A DNA stretch of 64,000 nt, from the NCBI GenBank assembly GCA_958454405.1, contig CAUEBO010000006.1, positions 13,314 to 77,313 on the forward strand. Reading direction: 5' to 3'. The first letter of the stretch is position 1, and every line of letters starts with the position of its first letter. Source of the stretch: an uncultured Eggerthellaceae bacterium (GTDB taxonomy: Bacteria > Actinomycetota > Coriobacteriia > Coriobacteriales > Eggerthellaceae). Under the pieces are notes generated by a model, which did no database searches, had not been told where the DNA came from, and saw only the letters and a program-made list of their open reading frames with translations. Made by a program: the position numbers and the translations under genes. This document shows positions 51,153 through 60,348 of this stretch, one piece after another.

Positions 51153-52247
51153 ATGGCCGATAGGGAAGAGAAGGATATGGAGCAGGTTGCACAGCGGGTG
51201 CGCGACGCCCGCGGCTACCTGCACATCGAAGACAAGCAGGCCGAGCTCGCCCGGCTGGACGAGGAGATAGCGGCTCCCGGGTTCTGGGACGACGCGGCCC
51301 ATGCGCAGAGCGTGTCGAAGCAGGCGAGCGTGCTGCGCGACACCATCGCGGAATACGAAGAGGCGGCCGCCCTGCTCGACGACGCCCGCGCGGCGCTCGA
51401 GCTGGCGGGCGAGGACGAGGCCTTCGCCGACGAGGCCGCCGACGCGCTCGAGCGCCTGGACGGGATGCTCGACGCGCTCGAGATCAGCTCATGGTTCTCC
51501 GAGCGATTCGATTCGGGCGACGCCATCCTCACGGTCAATCCCGGCTCGGGAGGGCTGGAGGCCCAGGACTGGACCGAGATGCTCTACCGCATGTACACGC
51601 GCTACGCCGAGGGCAAGGGCTGGAAGGTCACCGTGCTCGACGTGGTGCCGGGCGAGGGCATCGGCTTGGACAAGGCCACCATCCAGATCGAAGGCCGCAA
51701 CGCCTTCGGCATGCTGAAGAGCGAGAACGGCGTGCACCGCCTCGTGCGCATCAGCCCCACCGACGACAAGAAGCGCCGCCACACCACGTTCGCGGGCGTG
51801 GAGGTGCTGCCGGTGCTGCCCGACGACATCGAGGTGGACCTGAACCCCGCCGACGTGCGCGTGGACGTGTACCGCTCCAGCGGCCCCGGCGGCCAGTGCG
51901 TGAACACCACCGACTCGGCCGTGCGCCTCACCCACCTGCCCACGGGCATCGTGGTGACGTGCCAGAACGAGAAGTCGCAGCTGCAGAACAAGGAGGCGGC
52001 GTTCCGCGTGCTCAAGGCGAAGCTCTACGAGCGCGAGGAGCAGAAGCGCCAAGAGGAGCTGGCCGAGCTGCGCGGCGACCGCATGGACAACACGTTCGGC
52101 AGCCAGATCCGCAACTACGTGCTCTACCCCTACCAGATGGTGAAGGACGTGCGCAGCGGCATCGAGACGGGCAACGTGGACGCCGTCCTCGACGGCGACC
52201 TGGAGGAGTTCGTGATAGGCTATCACAAATGGAGGGTATCCCAATGA
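51153..52247 (+). CDS. prfB: Peptide chain release factor 2
   Basis: A 364-residue RF2: N-terminal helical domain, SGGLEAQDWTEMLYRMYTRY, GGQ at 246-248 (SSGPGGQCVN) for peptide release, and the C-terminal LDGDLEEFVIGYHKW. The anticodon tripeptide reads SPT at 201-203 instead of the usual SPF. No in-frame UGA, so no autoregulatory frameshift. Seven bases after secA; likely same transcript. Confidence 0.95.
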   Translation: MADREEKDMEQVAQRVRDARGYLHIEDKQAELARLDEEIAAPGFWDDAAHAQSVSKQASVLRDTIAEYEEAAALLDDARAALELAGEDEAFADEAADALERLDGMLDALEISSWFSERFDSGDAILTVNPGSGGLEAQDWTEMLYRMYTRYAEGKGWKVTVLDVVPGEGIGLDKATIQIEGRNAFGMLKSENGVHRLVRISPTDDKKRRHTTFAGVEVLPVLPDDIEVDLNPADVRVDVYRSSGPGGQCVNTTDSAVRLTHLPTGIVVTCQNEKSQLQNKEAAFRVLKAKLYEREEQKRQEELAELRGDRMDNTFGSQIRNYVLYPYQMVKDVRSGIETGNVDAVLDGDLEEFVIGYHKWRVSQ

Positions 52248-52291
52248 TCGGTTCGCCCGTCCTACGGACGGGCGGAGTGCTCGACGCTGCG

Positions 52292-52391
52292 AGCCGTCCT
52301 CGCACCCCATCTTCGCGCGCTCGCGGAAACTCGCGTACGCTCGGTACGCTTCGCTTCCGCGACCACGCGAATCTGGGGCACGAGGGCGGCT
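52292..52391. repeat. 100-bp nested palindrome between prfB and tkt
   Basis: Outer arms 52292-52317 and 52366-52391 (22 of 26 bases paired) enclose an inner perfect dyad TCGCGGAA/TTCCGCGA (52321-52362) and a GCGTACGC centre. A shorter hairpin (about 52254-52274, CGCCCGTCC/GGACGGGCG) lies before it. It could form a long RNA hairpin; I see no transposase. Confidence 0.7.
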
Positions 52392-52493
52392 CTCGCTGAC
52401 TGACTGGCGCCAACCTGCGATTCTGTAGAAGGGAAGGCGCTGGTTGCTTTACACTGTTCGTTGTTTGTATGAACCGGTGGGGAAGGAAACGAC

Positions 52494-53345
52494 ATGACCG
52501 AGCTTGAACGGCGGGCGATGGAGATGCGCGTCGACATCGTGCGCATGATCGCGCAGGCCGGCAGCGGGCATCCGGGCGGCTCGCTCTCGTGCGCCGACAT
52601 CTTGGCGGCGCTGTACTTCGGCGGCGTGCTCGAGCACGATCCGCAGCATCCGGAGTGGGAGGAGCGCGACCGCTTCATCCTGGCGAAGGGCCATGCGGCG
52701 CCGGCGCTGTACGCGGCGCTCGCCCAGGCGGGCTACTTCCCGCGCGAGGAGCTGGCGACCTTGCGCAAGCTGGGCACGCGCCTGCAGGGCCATCCCGACT
52801 CGAACCAGGTGCCCGGCGTCGAGGTGTCCACGGGCTCGCTCGGCCAGGGCCTGTCCGTCGCCGCGGGCGCTGCCGCGGGCCTGAAGCTGGACGGCAAGCC
52901 GCAGACGGTGTTCGCGCTGCTCGGCGACGGCGAGTGCCAGGAGGGCCAGGTGTGGGAGGCCGCCATGTTCGCGGCGCACCGGGGCTTGGACAACCTCGTG
53001 GCCATCGTGGACCGCAACGGGCTGCAGATCGACGGACGCACGTGCGACGTGTGCGATCCGGGCGATTTGGGCGCGAAGTTCGCCGCGTTCGGGTGGGACG
53101 TGGCCGAGGTGGACGGCCACGACCTCCCTGCGCTCGTGGACGCGCTCTCATCCGCGAAGGCCGACCGCGCGGGCAGGCCGCATGCCCTCATCGCGCGCAC
53201 GGTGAAGGGTAAGGGTGTCTCATTCATGGAAGGCCAGGCGGGCTGGCACGGCAAGGCGCCCGACGCAGGACAGTTGGACCAGGCGCTCGCCGACCTCGGC
53301 GCTGCGGCGCCCGCCGGCGAAGGGAAGGAGGCCGTCCGTGGTTAA
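52494..53345 (+). CDS. Transketolase, N-terminal subunit
   Basis: A 283-residue thiamine-diphosphate-binding half: GSGHPGGSLS at the start, GHPDSNQVPGVEVSTGSLGQG, GDGECQEGQVWEAA (ThDP motif), and GKGVSFMEGQAGWHG. This split form works with the next gene. ATG 52494 after GGAAGGAAA. Pentose phosphate pathway. Confidence 0.94.
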   Translation: MTELERRAMEMRVDIVRMIAQAGSGHPGGSLSCADILAALYFGGVLEHDPQHPEWEERDRFILAKGHAAPALYAALAQAGYFPREELATLRKLGTRLQGHPDSNQVPGVEVSTGSLGQGLSVAAGAAAGLKLDGKPQTVFALLGDGECQEGQVWEAAMFAAHRGLDNLVAIVDRNGLQIDGRTCDVCDPGDLGAKFAAFGWDVAEVDGHDLPALVDALSSAKADRAGRPHALIARTVKGKGVSFMEGQAGWHGKAPDAGQLDQALADLGAAAPAGEGKEAVRG

Positions 53346-54303
53346 GCTCGCAGACGCCGAACAGAGGCAGGTCAAGCGCGCCACGCGCGCCGCGTACGGC
53401 GCGACGCTCGCCGAGCTCGCGGCCGAAGGGCTGCCGGTCGTCGCGGTGGACGCCGACCTGACCGGATCGACCACCACCAAGAAGCTCGCCGACGCCGGCT
53501 ACGCCGATCGGCTCTTCAACTGCGGCATCGCCGAGCAGAACATGGTGGACGTGGCCGCCGGCCTGGCCATCACGGGGCACATCGCCTACACCGGATCGTT
53601 CGCCGTGTTCGGCACGGGACGCGCCTACGACCAGATACGCAACACCGTGTGCTACAGCAACCTGGACGTGAAGGTGGCCCCCACGCACGCCGGCATCTCG
53701 GTGGGGCCCGACGGCGGAAGCCACCAGATGCTCGAGGACGTGTCGCTCATGCGGGGGCTTCCCAACATGCGCGTGCTCGTTCCGGCCGACTACGCGGCCG
53801 CCTGCGCGGCGCTGCGCCTGGCCGCACGTACGCCGGGCCCGGTGTACGTGCGCATGGGGCGGGCGTCGGTGCCGGCCGTCTACGCCGACGGCGTGGAGCT
53901 GGAGGCGGGGAGCGCCTACGTGCTGCGCGAAGGCGCGGACGTCACCATCGTCGCCTGCGGCGTGGAGGTGGAGCAGGCGCTCAAGGCAGCCGACGAGCTC
54001 TCGGGCGCCGGAATCGAAGCCGAAGTCATCGACGCTTTCAGCGTGAAGCCCCTGGACGAGCGGGCCATCGTCGCGTCCGCGCGCAAAACGGGGCGCGTCG
54101 TCGTCGCTGAGGAGCACAGCGTGCACGGCGGCCTCGGGTCGGCTGTCGCAGAAGCGCTCGCGCGCACCTGCCCGACGCCGGTCGAGTTCGTGGGAATGCG
54201 CGACGCGTTCGGCAAATCGGGCGAGTTCGAGGAGCTGATGGCGTACTTCGGCCTCGACGCGGAGGCGATTGTCGAAGCTGTGAAGAAGGTCATGGCCCGG
54301 TGA
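53338..54303 (+). CDS. Transketolase, C-terminal subunit
   Basis: A 321-residue partner: pyrimidine-binding region FNCGIAEQNMVDVAAGLAIT, ISVGPDGGSHQMLEDVSLMR, and the transketolase C-terminal domain (VTIVACGVEVEQALKAADEL). GTG 53338 overlaps the upstream stop and follows AAGGAGG. Together the two make one transketolase, as in many actinobacteria. Confidence 0.94.
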   Translation: MVKLADAEQRQVKRATRAAYGATLAELAAEGLPVVAVDADLTGSTTTKKLADAGYADRLFNCGIAEQNMVDVAAGLAITGHIAYTGSFAVFGTGRAYDQIRNTVCYSNLDVKVAPTHAGISVGPDGGSHQMLEDVSLMRGLPNMRVLVPADYAAACAALRLAARTPGPVYVRMGRASVPAVYADGVELEAGSAYVLREGADVTIVACGVEVEQALKAADELSGAGIEAEVIDAFSVKPLDERAIVASARKTGRVVVAEEHSVHGGLGSAVAEALARTCPTPVEFVGMRDAFGKSGEFEELMAYFGLDAEAIVEAVKKVMAR

Positions 54304-54358
54304 CGTTTCTGCTAGAATCTTCCCGTCTCAGTACATCACTATTTGAACGGAGCATTCT

Positions 54359-55201
54359 GTGACGAACGACATCAGCCAAGGGGCTCCTGCGCGTCCTGAA
54401 CGGCGCGGCGGCGCTCACGCGGCGTCCGCGCGGCAGACGACGTCCCAGCTGTCCGCTTCGCTGCCGGTGCTGGAAGTCGAGGACATTCCCCAGCAGACGG
54501 GCACGCCCGTCATCACGTTCGACCATGTGACGAAAGTGTATCCGGCCCAGCCCAACAAGCCGGCTCTCAACGACATATCGCTGCAGATCTATGCGGGCGA
54601 GTTCATCTTCCTCGTGGGCCATTCCGGTTCCGGCAAGTCCACCTTCATCCGCATGCTCATCCGCGAGGTGAAGCCCACGCAGGGCCATATCTACGTGGCG
54701 GACGAGGACCTCACCACCATGCGCAACTGGCGCGTGCCGTATCTGCGCCGCAACATCGGCTGCGTGTTCCAGGACTTCAAGCTGCTGCCGAACAAGACCG
54801 TGTTCGAGAACGTGGCGTTCGCGCTCGAGGTCATCGGCAAGAGCCGCCACGTCATCAAGACCCAGGTGCCCGAGGTGCTGCGCCTCGTCGGGCTCCAGGA
54901 CAAGCTCAACAAGCGTCCCGACCAGCTCTCCGGCGGCGAGCAGCAGCGCGTGTCCATCGCGCGCGCCATCGTGAACCGCCCGCCGCTTCTGGTGTGCGAC
55001 GAGCCCACCGGCAACCTCGATCCGCAGACGTCGCGCGGCATCATGGATTTGCTCGAGCGCATCAACCGCACGGGCACCACGGTGCTCGTGGCCACGCACG
55101 ACCGCGAGATGGTTGACAACATGCGCCGGCGCGTCATCGCGCTCGACCGCGGCAATCTGACTCGCGACCAGGACCGGGGGGTGTACGGCTTCGATGTCTA
55201 G
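54359..55201 (+). CDS. ftsE: FtsE cell-division ABC ATPase
   Basis: A 280-residue ABC ATPase with GHSGSGKSTF (Walker A), QLSGGEQQRVSIARA (signature), VCDEPTGNLDP (Walker B). About 50 extra residues precede the ABC core. With FtsX it forms the FtsEX complex that controls cell-wall hydrolases at division. GTG start after a GGAG site; an extended -10 (TGCTAGAAT) lies near 54310. Confidence 0.95.
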   Translation: MTNDISQGAPARPERRGGAHAASARQTTSQLSASLPVLEVEDIPQQTGTPVITFDHVTKVYPAQPNKPALNDISLQIYAGEFIFLVGHSGSGKSTFIRMLIREVKPTQGHIYVADEDLTTMRNWRVPYLRRNIGCVFQDFKLLPNKTVFENVAFALEVIGKSRHVIKTQVPEVLRLVGLQDKLNKRPDQLSGGEQQRVSIARAIVNRPPLLVCDEPTGNLDPQTSRGIMDLLERINRTGTTVLVATHDREMVDNMRRRVIALDRGNLTRDQDRGVYGFDV

Positions 55202-56099
55202 TTTCGCCTACTTCATCAAGGAGTCCCTCACGGGCTTCACGCGCAACCTGTCGACGGCGCTCGGCTCCATCGTCACCATCTTCCTCTCGCTGCTCATCAT
55301 CGGCATATTCCTCGTCGGCGGATTCGTCGTCGAGCGCGTCGTGTCGTCGGTGGAAAGCGAGGTGTCCATCACGGCCTACGTCGCCGATGAGGCCTCCCAG
55401 AACGACATCGACAAGGTCATGGACTACGTTCGCGGCCTCGAGGGCGTGCAGACGGTGTCGTTCACGACCAAGGACCAGGCGCTCGAGAATTTCTCGCAGT
55501 CGTCGAACTCCGAGATCATCGACACGCTCGACGGCCAGAACCCGTTGCCGGCCTCCATCGACGTGGAGCTTTCCGACCCGCAGCTGGTCGAGCAGGTGGC
55601 CGATTCGCTGCGCAGCAACTCCGCCTATGCCGGCATAGCCGACGACGACGATCCGAACGAGTCGATCAAGTACGGGCAGAAGTCCGTCGAGCGCCTGTTC
55701 ACCCTCACGAACTACGTGCGCTACATCGGCATCGCGCTCATCGTGCTGCTCATCTTCATCGCCATGGTGTTCATCAACAACACCATCCGCCTGGCCATCC
55801 TGGCGCGCCGCAAGGAGATCGCCATCATGCGCCTCGTGGGCGCGTCCAACGGCTTCATCCGCGGACCCTTCCTCATGGAGGGCGCGATGCACGCCGTCAT
55901 CGGCGCGCTGCTGGCCGTGGGGGTGCTGGAGCTTCTGCGCAACCTTGCGCTGCCGCGCCTCCAGGAGGCGATCATGTTTTTGTCCTTCGACATCGGCGCG
56001 GGCACGTTCCTGTTCATCTACGTGGTGCTTGCGGCTTCGGGCCTGCTGATCGGTTTGATCGGCTCCGCCTTCGCCATGCGCCGCTATCTCAAGGTGTAA
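55194..56099 (+). CDS. ftsX: FtsX membrane subunit
   Basis: A 301-residue protein: cytoplasmic start, first membrane helix (IVTIFLSLLIIGIFLVGGFV), extracellular loop (about residues 45-170) and three further helices (YVRYIGIALIVLLIFIAMVF, later LLAVGVLELL, FLFIYVVLAASGLLIGLIG). It overlaps ftsE by 8 bases. The loop would contact peptidoglycan-hydrolase partners. Confidence 0.95.
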   Translation: MSSFAYFIKESLTGFTRNLSTALGSIVTIFLSLLIIGIFLVGGFVVERVVSSVESEVSITAYVADEASQNDIDKVMDYVRGLEGVQTVSFTTKDQALENFSQSSNSEIIDTLDGQNPLPASIDVELSDPQLVEQVADSLRSNSAYAGIADDDDPNESIKYGQKSVERLFTLTNYVRYIGIALIVLLIFIAMVFINNTIRLAILARRKEIAIMRLVGASNGFIRGPFLMEGAMHAVIGALLAVGVLELLRNLALPRLQEAIMFLSFDIGAGTFLFIYVVLAASGLLIGLIGSAFAMRRYLKV

Positions 56100-56113
56100 C
56101 GGCGCCGAGAGGC

Positions 56114-57397
56114 ATGGCCGCCAAACACAGCGACAGCAAGCAGATTGCGGCGTCCGCGCAGAAAGCGCGGGCCCGCAATCTGCGTCTTCTCAAGGCGTTT
56201 TCAGCCATCATCGCGGTCTGCGCGGCCTTCGCCGCAGGCTTTCTCGTGCGCGGCGACTCCCCGCTGCTCGATTCGCTCGGGTTCTCCTCGCTCGTGGTCG
56301 ACGTCGACCGCAATCCGGGCTCGACGACCTCCGGCGACACCTACGACTCGCTCGGCGCCCGCGTCGAGGAGGTGGAGGGCATTCTCACCGGCGACAGCCT
56401 GGATTCCTATGATCTGGGCATGGCCACGTCCAACGTGTTGGACGCGTTCTCCGACACCACGCAAGACCCCTACATGCGCTACTACGATTCGAGCCGCTAC
56501 GCTGCTTTGCTGCAGGACAGCTCCGGCACCTACGCGGGCGTGGGCGTCCTGTTCTCCGAGTACAACGGCCGCGCCTACGCCGTCGACGTCTTCGAAGGAT
56601 CTGCCGCCCAGGTCGCCGACGTGCGCCAGGGCGACTTCGTCGTTGCGATCGACGGGGACCGCGAGCATGACTGGACCACGACTGAGGTCGTCTCCGCGCT
56701 CAAACGCGACGAGGGCGAGAGCGTCGTCATAACATGGCGCCGCGCGGAGACGCTCGACGACGAAGGCGGCGAGGAATTCACGACGACGCTCGCCTGCTCG
56801 GACTACCAGGCCAAGAACGTCGAGACGGAGCTTTCCGACAACGTGGGCTACATCCGGCTCAAGCAGATCACCCAGAATTCGGCGAGCCTCGTGAAGGCCG
56901 CCGTGTCCGAGCTGGAATCGCAGGGAGCCGCTTCGTTCGTGCTCGACGTCCGCGACAATCCCGGAGGCTACCTCACGCAATCGGTGGACATCGCGAGCCT
57001 GTTCGTGAAGAGCGGCACGCTCGTGAAGATACAGACGCGGGAAGCCGAGGATTCCACGAAGACCGCGACGGGCGCCGTGGCGACGGACAAGCCGCTCGTC
57101 GTGCTGGTGAACGGCAACACCGCTGCGGCGGCCGAAGTGCTCGTGGCGGCCCTGCAGGACAACCAGCGCGCGACGCTGGTGGGCCAGACGACGCTGGGCA
57201 AGGGATCGGTGCAGGTCACGCGTGAGTTGAGTTTCGGCGGCGCGTTGCGCTACACCGCCGCGTACTACAAGAGCCCCCTCGGGCACGACATCAACGGAGT
57301 GGGCGTGACCCCCGATGTGACCGTGGCCCTGTCGGAGGGCATCGACAACCAGAAAGAGCTCGCCATCGAGACCGCGCAGTCCCTCGCGGGGGAATGA
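56114..57397 (+). CDS. S41 (CtpA/Prc-like) protein lacking its catalytic Ser
   Basis: A 427-residue protein: basic start, membrane segment (AFSAIIAVCAAFAAGFLV), PDZ domain (about 135-215; YAGVGVLFSEYNGRAYAVDV), then the S41 fold (DVRDNPGGYLTQSVDIA). In the active-site loop VLVNGNTAAAAEV, Ala338 sits where the nucleophile Ser of Prc/CtpB is. The catalytic Lys363 and Gln367 (GKGSVQ) remain. So it may be an inactive or altered protease. Located just after ftsX, hinting at cell-wall-enzyme control. Confidence 0.85.
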   Translation: MAAKHSDSKQIAASAQKARARNLRLLKAFSAIIAVCAAFAAGFLVRGDSPLLDSLGFSSLVVDVDRNPGSTTSGDTYDSLGARVEEVEGILTGDSLDSYDLGMATSNVLDAFSDTTQDPYMRYYDSSRYAALLQDSSGTYAGVGVLFSEYNGRAYAVDVFEGSAAQVADVRQGDFVVAIDGDREHDWTTTEVVSALKRDEGESVVITWRRAETLDDEGGEEFTTTLACSDYQAKNVETELSDNVGYIRLKQITQNSASLVKAAVSELESQGAASFVLDVRDNPGGYLTQSVDIASLFVKSGTLVKIQTREAEDSTKTATGAVATDKPLVVLVNGNTAAAAEVLVAALQDNQRATLVGQTTLGKGSVQVTRELSFGGALRYTAAYYKSPLGHDINGVGVTPDVTVALSEGIDNQKELAIETAQSLAGE

Positions 57398-57401
57398 CAC
57401 C

Positions 57402-59645
57402 GTGGCGCGCTCGCGTTCGCATACGCGGCGACATCCCCGCAGCAACCCCCGCGGCGTGCTGGACGTGCGCTCAGGAGGCTTCGGCTTCGTGCGGACGGCC
57501 GAGGGGGAGTACTTCGTCCCCGAATCCAAGATGGCGGGGGCGTTCGACGGCGATCTGGTGGAGATCGCGCCCCTGCCCGCGCAAGGCCGCCGCGGCGGGG
57601 GAAAGCAGGCGGACGAGTCCAAAAGGAGCGCGGGGGAGAAGCCGGCCGCGCGCGTGCTGCGCGTCATCGACCGCGCCCACGACACCTTGGTGGGCCGCTA
57701 CGAAGTGGCCGAGCCGTTCGGGGTGGTGGTTCCCGAGGACGCTCGCATTCCCTACGACGTGTTCACGATGCGCTCCGAGCGTCCCGACATCGAGGACGGA
57801 TCGCTCGTCCGCGTGCGCATCACCACGTTCCCTTCGCGCGCTACTGCCGCGACCGGCGTGATAGAGGAGGTCATGGGACGCGCCGACGACGAGCGCGCTT
57901 CCATCGACCTCGTCGTGGCCCGCCACAAGCTGGAGACGTCGTTTTCCGAAGGCGCGCTCGACGAGGCCGCGGCCGCAGTGCTCGACGCCGAAGGGGCGCT
58001 TTCGGCGGGGTATCGGGATCTGCGGGACCGCTTCACGTTCACCATCGACCCGGCCGATGCGCGGGACTTCGACGATGCAGTGTCGATCGAGTCGGTGTCG
58101 AGCGGCGAGCCCGCAGATGGGGTCGGGAGCGGCCAGTCGCTCGGACAGTCATCGCTTCGCTGCGGAACTCCCTTGGTGGCCGCTCCCGACCCCATCTGCT
58201 CCAAGGCGGCCGGTGTGTCTCTTTCCGATGGCGTCGTTGAAGTCCCGCGCATCGGCCGGGTCGATGTCAAATGTTCGGACAAGCCCTTTGTTGAGCAGGG
58301 GAGTTCTGGCGTCAGTACCGGCATTCGCGTGGTGGACGGGCGCGGGCTCTCGGCGGCGGCGTGGCGGGTGGGGGTGCATATCGCGGACGTGTCGCAGTAC
58401 GTGGGGTGGGACTCGTCGATCGATCTGGATGCTCGCAGGCGCGCGACGAGCGTGTACCTTGCCGACCGCGTCGTCCCGATGCTGCCCGAGGAGCTTTCAA
58501 ACGATCTGTGCTCGCTGAAGCCCGGAGTGACGCGGCGATGCATGACGGCCGATCTGTACGTGGACGCCGAGGCGCGGCTCGTCGCGTACGAGCTCTATCC
58601 GGCGCTCGTCCGATCGGATGCGCGCCTGTCGTACGACCAGGCGCAGCGGCTGTTGGACGATCCGGTGCCAGGGGACGACCTTTCCCGGCGGCTGGCCGCG
58701 CTCTCGCGCATCGCGAAGCGGAGGTTCTCCGCGCGCGAGGCGGCGGGAGGCCTCGACTTCGATACCGTGGAAGCGCGGGTGCGCCTCGACGATGAAGGGC
58801 ATCCTGTCGACATCGACCTCAGGCGCAAGACCGAGGCGACCTCGCTCATCGAGGAGGCGATGATCCTCGCGAACGAGACGGTGGCGGCCTATATGCGCGA
58901 CGCGCGTTTTCCGTCCGTCTACCGTGTCCACGAGAAGCCTGCGGCCGACAGCCTGGCTGCCCTCGTCCCTGTCTTCCAGGAATTCCCCTGGTTCGACCGC
59001 ATCGACCGGGATCGCCTGGTCGCGGGCGATCCGTCCGTCATCCAGCAGGTCCTCGAGGCCAGTGCGGCCCGGGCGGAGGGCGAGCTCGTCTCGTCGCTCG
59101 TGCTCCGATCGATGAAGCGGGCGCTGTACCGCCCCTCGTGCGAGCCGCACTACGGCTTGGCGAGTTCGGCCTACACCCACTTCACCTCGCCTATCCGGCG
59201 GTATCCGGATCTGGTCGTGCATCGCATGCTCAAGGCGCAGATGGGAGGTCGTCCCGAGAAGTTCGACCAGGAGGCGGCCGCGCTGCCGTGGATAGCCGAG
59301 CACTCCTCGGAGATGGAGCGCGTCGCCGAAAAGGCCGCGCGCGAATCGCAAGAGGTCAAGATCATCGAGTACATGGAGCAGTTCGTCGGCCAGACTTTCT
59401 CGGCGGTGATCTCGGGGGTGGCGGCGTACGGCGCGTACGTGCGCCTTGACAACACGGCGGAAGGACTCGTGCCCATGAGGCATCTGGGAGCCGAGTACTT
59501 CGCGCTCGATCCCGTGCAGCATCGGCTGACGGGGCAGGAGACGGGCGCGACGTACCGCCTGGGCCAGCGCCTGCCGGTCGTGCTGGTGGAAGCGGACCCG
59601 CGTCGGCGGCGCCTTGATTTCCGGCCGGCCCGTCCGGCGCGCTGA
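57402..59645 (+). CDS. rnr: Ribonuclease R
   Basis: A 747-residue RNase II/R exoribonuclease: cold-shock-like N-terminal region (GFGFVRTAEGEYFVPES), catalytic core (TIDPADARDFDDAVSIES, WRVGVHIADVSQYV, LASSAYTHFTSPIRRYPDLV) and an S1 domain (VISGVAAYGAYVRLDNTAEG). It degrades structured RNA 3' to 5'. About 90 residues between FDDAVSIES and the AAWRVGVHIAD block are longer than usual, and include an inserted palindromic element (58113-58199). Confidence 0.94.
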   Translation: MARSRSHTRRHPRSNPRGVLDVRSGGFGFVRTAEGEYFVPESKMAGAFDGDLVEIAPLPAQGRRGGGKQADESKRSAGEKPAARVLRVIDRAHDTLVGRYEVAEPFGVVVPEDARIPYDVFTMRSERPDIEDGSLVRVRITTFPSRATAATGVIEEVMGRADDERASIDLVVARHKLETSFSEGALDEAAAAVLDAEGALSAGYRDLRDRFTFTIDPADARDFDDAVSIESVSSGEPADGVGSGQSLGQSSLRCGTPLVAAPDPICSKAAGVSLSDGVVEVPRIGRVDVKCSDKPFVEQGSSGVSTGIRVVDGRGLSAAAWRVGVHIADVSQYVGWDSSIDLDARRRATSVYLADRVVPMLPEELSNDLCSLKPGVTRRCMTADLYVDAEARLVAYELYPALVRSDARLSYDQAQRLLDDPVPGDDLSRRLAALSRIAKRRFSAREAAGGLDFDTVEARVRLDDEGHPVDIDLRRKTEATSLIEEAMILANETVAAYMRDARFPSVYRVHEKPAADSLAALVPVFQEFPWFDRIDRDRLVAGDPSVIQQVLEASAARAEGELVSSLVLRSMKRALYRPSCEPHYGLASSAYTHFTSPIRRYPDLVVHRMLKAQMGGRPEKFDQEAAALPWIAEHSSEMERVAEKAARESQEVKIIEYMEQFVGQTFSAVISGVAAYGAYVRLDNTAEGLVPMRHLGAEYFALDPVQHRLTGQETGATYRLGQRLPVVLVEADPRRRRLDFRPARPAR
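58113..58199. repeat. Palindromic repeat element inside rnr
   Basis: Perfect 23-bp inverted arms (58113-58135 / 58177-58199) around a 41-nt core (58136-58176). Total 87 bp, a multiple of three, so it inserts 29 codons in frame. The core matches fabD's element in 37 of 41 positions (opposite orientation). Confidence 0.85.
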
Positions 59646-59797
59646 CGGTCGGGCACGACGAAGGCTCGCCTGTCGCCCCGAAGCGCTTGGAGCGGACCCG
59701 CGCCGGCCCGCGCGATCCTCGGGCCCTCCGGCGGGCTCGGAACGCTGGAGGGCGGCCCCGCATGCGGCGGGCGTTCTCCGCGCCGCCTCGGAATGCT

Positions 59798-59825
59798 TTG
59801 TGCGTCGAAGCAAATGGGGTATGAT
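59798..59825 (+). promoter_or_regulatory. Promoter of the MarR/FabT gene
   Basis: TTGTGC (59798-59803), 16-nt spacer, TATGAT (59820-59825). Good spacing for sigma70-like RNA polymerase; transcription would start about 30 bases before the gene. Confidence 0.5.
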
Positions 59826-59862
59826 GCCGGGACACGGCAGAGGAACGGAAGGAAGTGCGGAT

Positions 59863-60348
59863 ATGGGCGAGGATCGCATGCGGGCCCTTGAAGAGGGCGT
59901 GGATGCGGCACGGTCGTCGCGCGAGGCGCTGGACGGCCTGCTGTCCGACACGTTCAACTCCATCCTCCGCATTGAAGAGCGCTCGCTCGACAACCGCCTG
60001 ACGCATGGACTCACCATCACCGAGGTGCACACGATCGTCGCCATCGGCCTGCACGAGCGCAATCCGATGAACGTGGTGGCCGCGCGGCTGGGCGTGACGC
60101 TGGCCACCCTCACCACGGCGGTGGGAAAGCTTGCGAAGAAGGGCTTCGTCGAACGCGTGCGGTCCGAGGACGATCGGCGCAAGGTGCTCGTCTCGCTCAC
60201 GAAGAAGGGCCGCCAGGTCTATCGGGCGCACGGCCTGTTCCATCACCAGATGATAGACGAGGCGCTGGCCGACCTTTCCGAGGAAGAGGAGCGCATCTTC
60301 GCCGACGCCCTCATGAAGGTGAAGACGTTCTTCGATGCCCAGGCATAA
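59863..60348 (+). CDS. fabT: FabT-like MarR-family regulator of fatty-acid synthesis
   Basis: A 161-residue MarR protein: TITEVHTIVAIGLHERNPMN, VVAARLGVTLATLTTAVGKL, FVERVRSEDDRRKVLVSLT, then a C-terminal HGLFHHQMIDEAL helix. The pattern closely follows streptococcal FabT. A FabT-type palindrome (61041-61053) lies in the promoter of the fatty-acid operon 0.7 kb downstream, so it most likely represses that operon. Confidence 0.85.
   Translation: MGEDRMRALEEGVDAARSSREALDGLLSDTFNSILRIEERSLDNRLTHGLTITEVHTIVAIGLHERNPMNVVAARLGVTLATLTTAVGKLAKKGFVERVRSEDDRRKVLVSLTKKGRQVYRAHGLFHHQMIDEALADLSEEEERIFADALMKVKTFFDAQA

Noticed and set aside
51153..51260. Programmed +1 frameshift in prfB
   Set aside because: The frame is continuous from the start to the end with no early in-frame UGA, so the usual autoregulation is absent.
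52292..52391. An insertion sequence or MITE
   Set aside because: No transposase, no target-site duplication that I can recognise; kept as a palindrome only.
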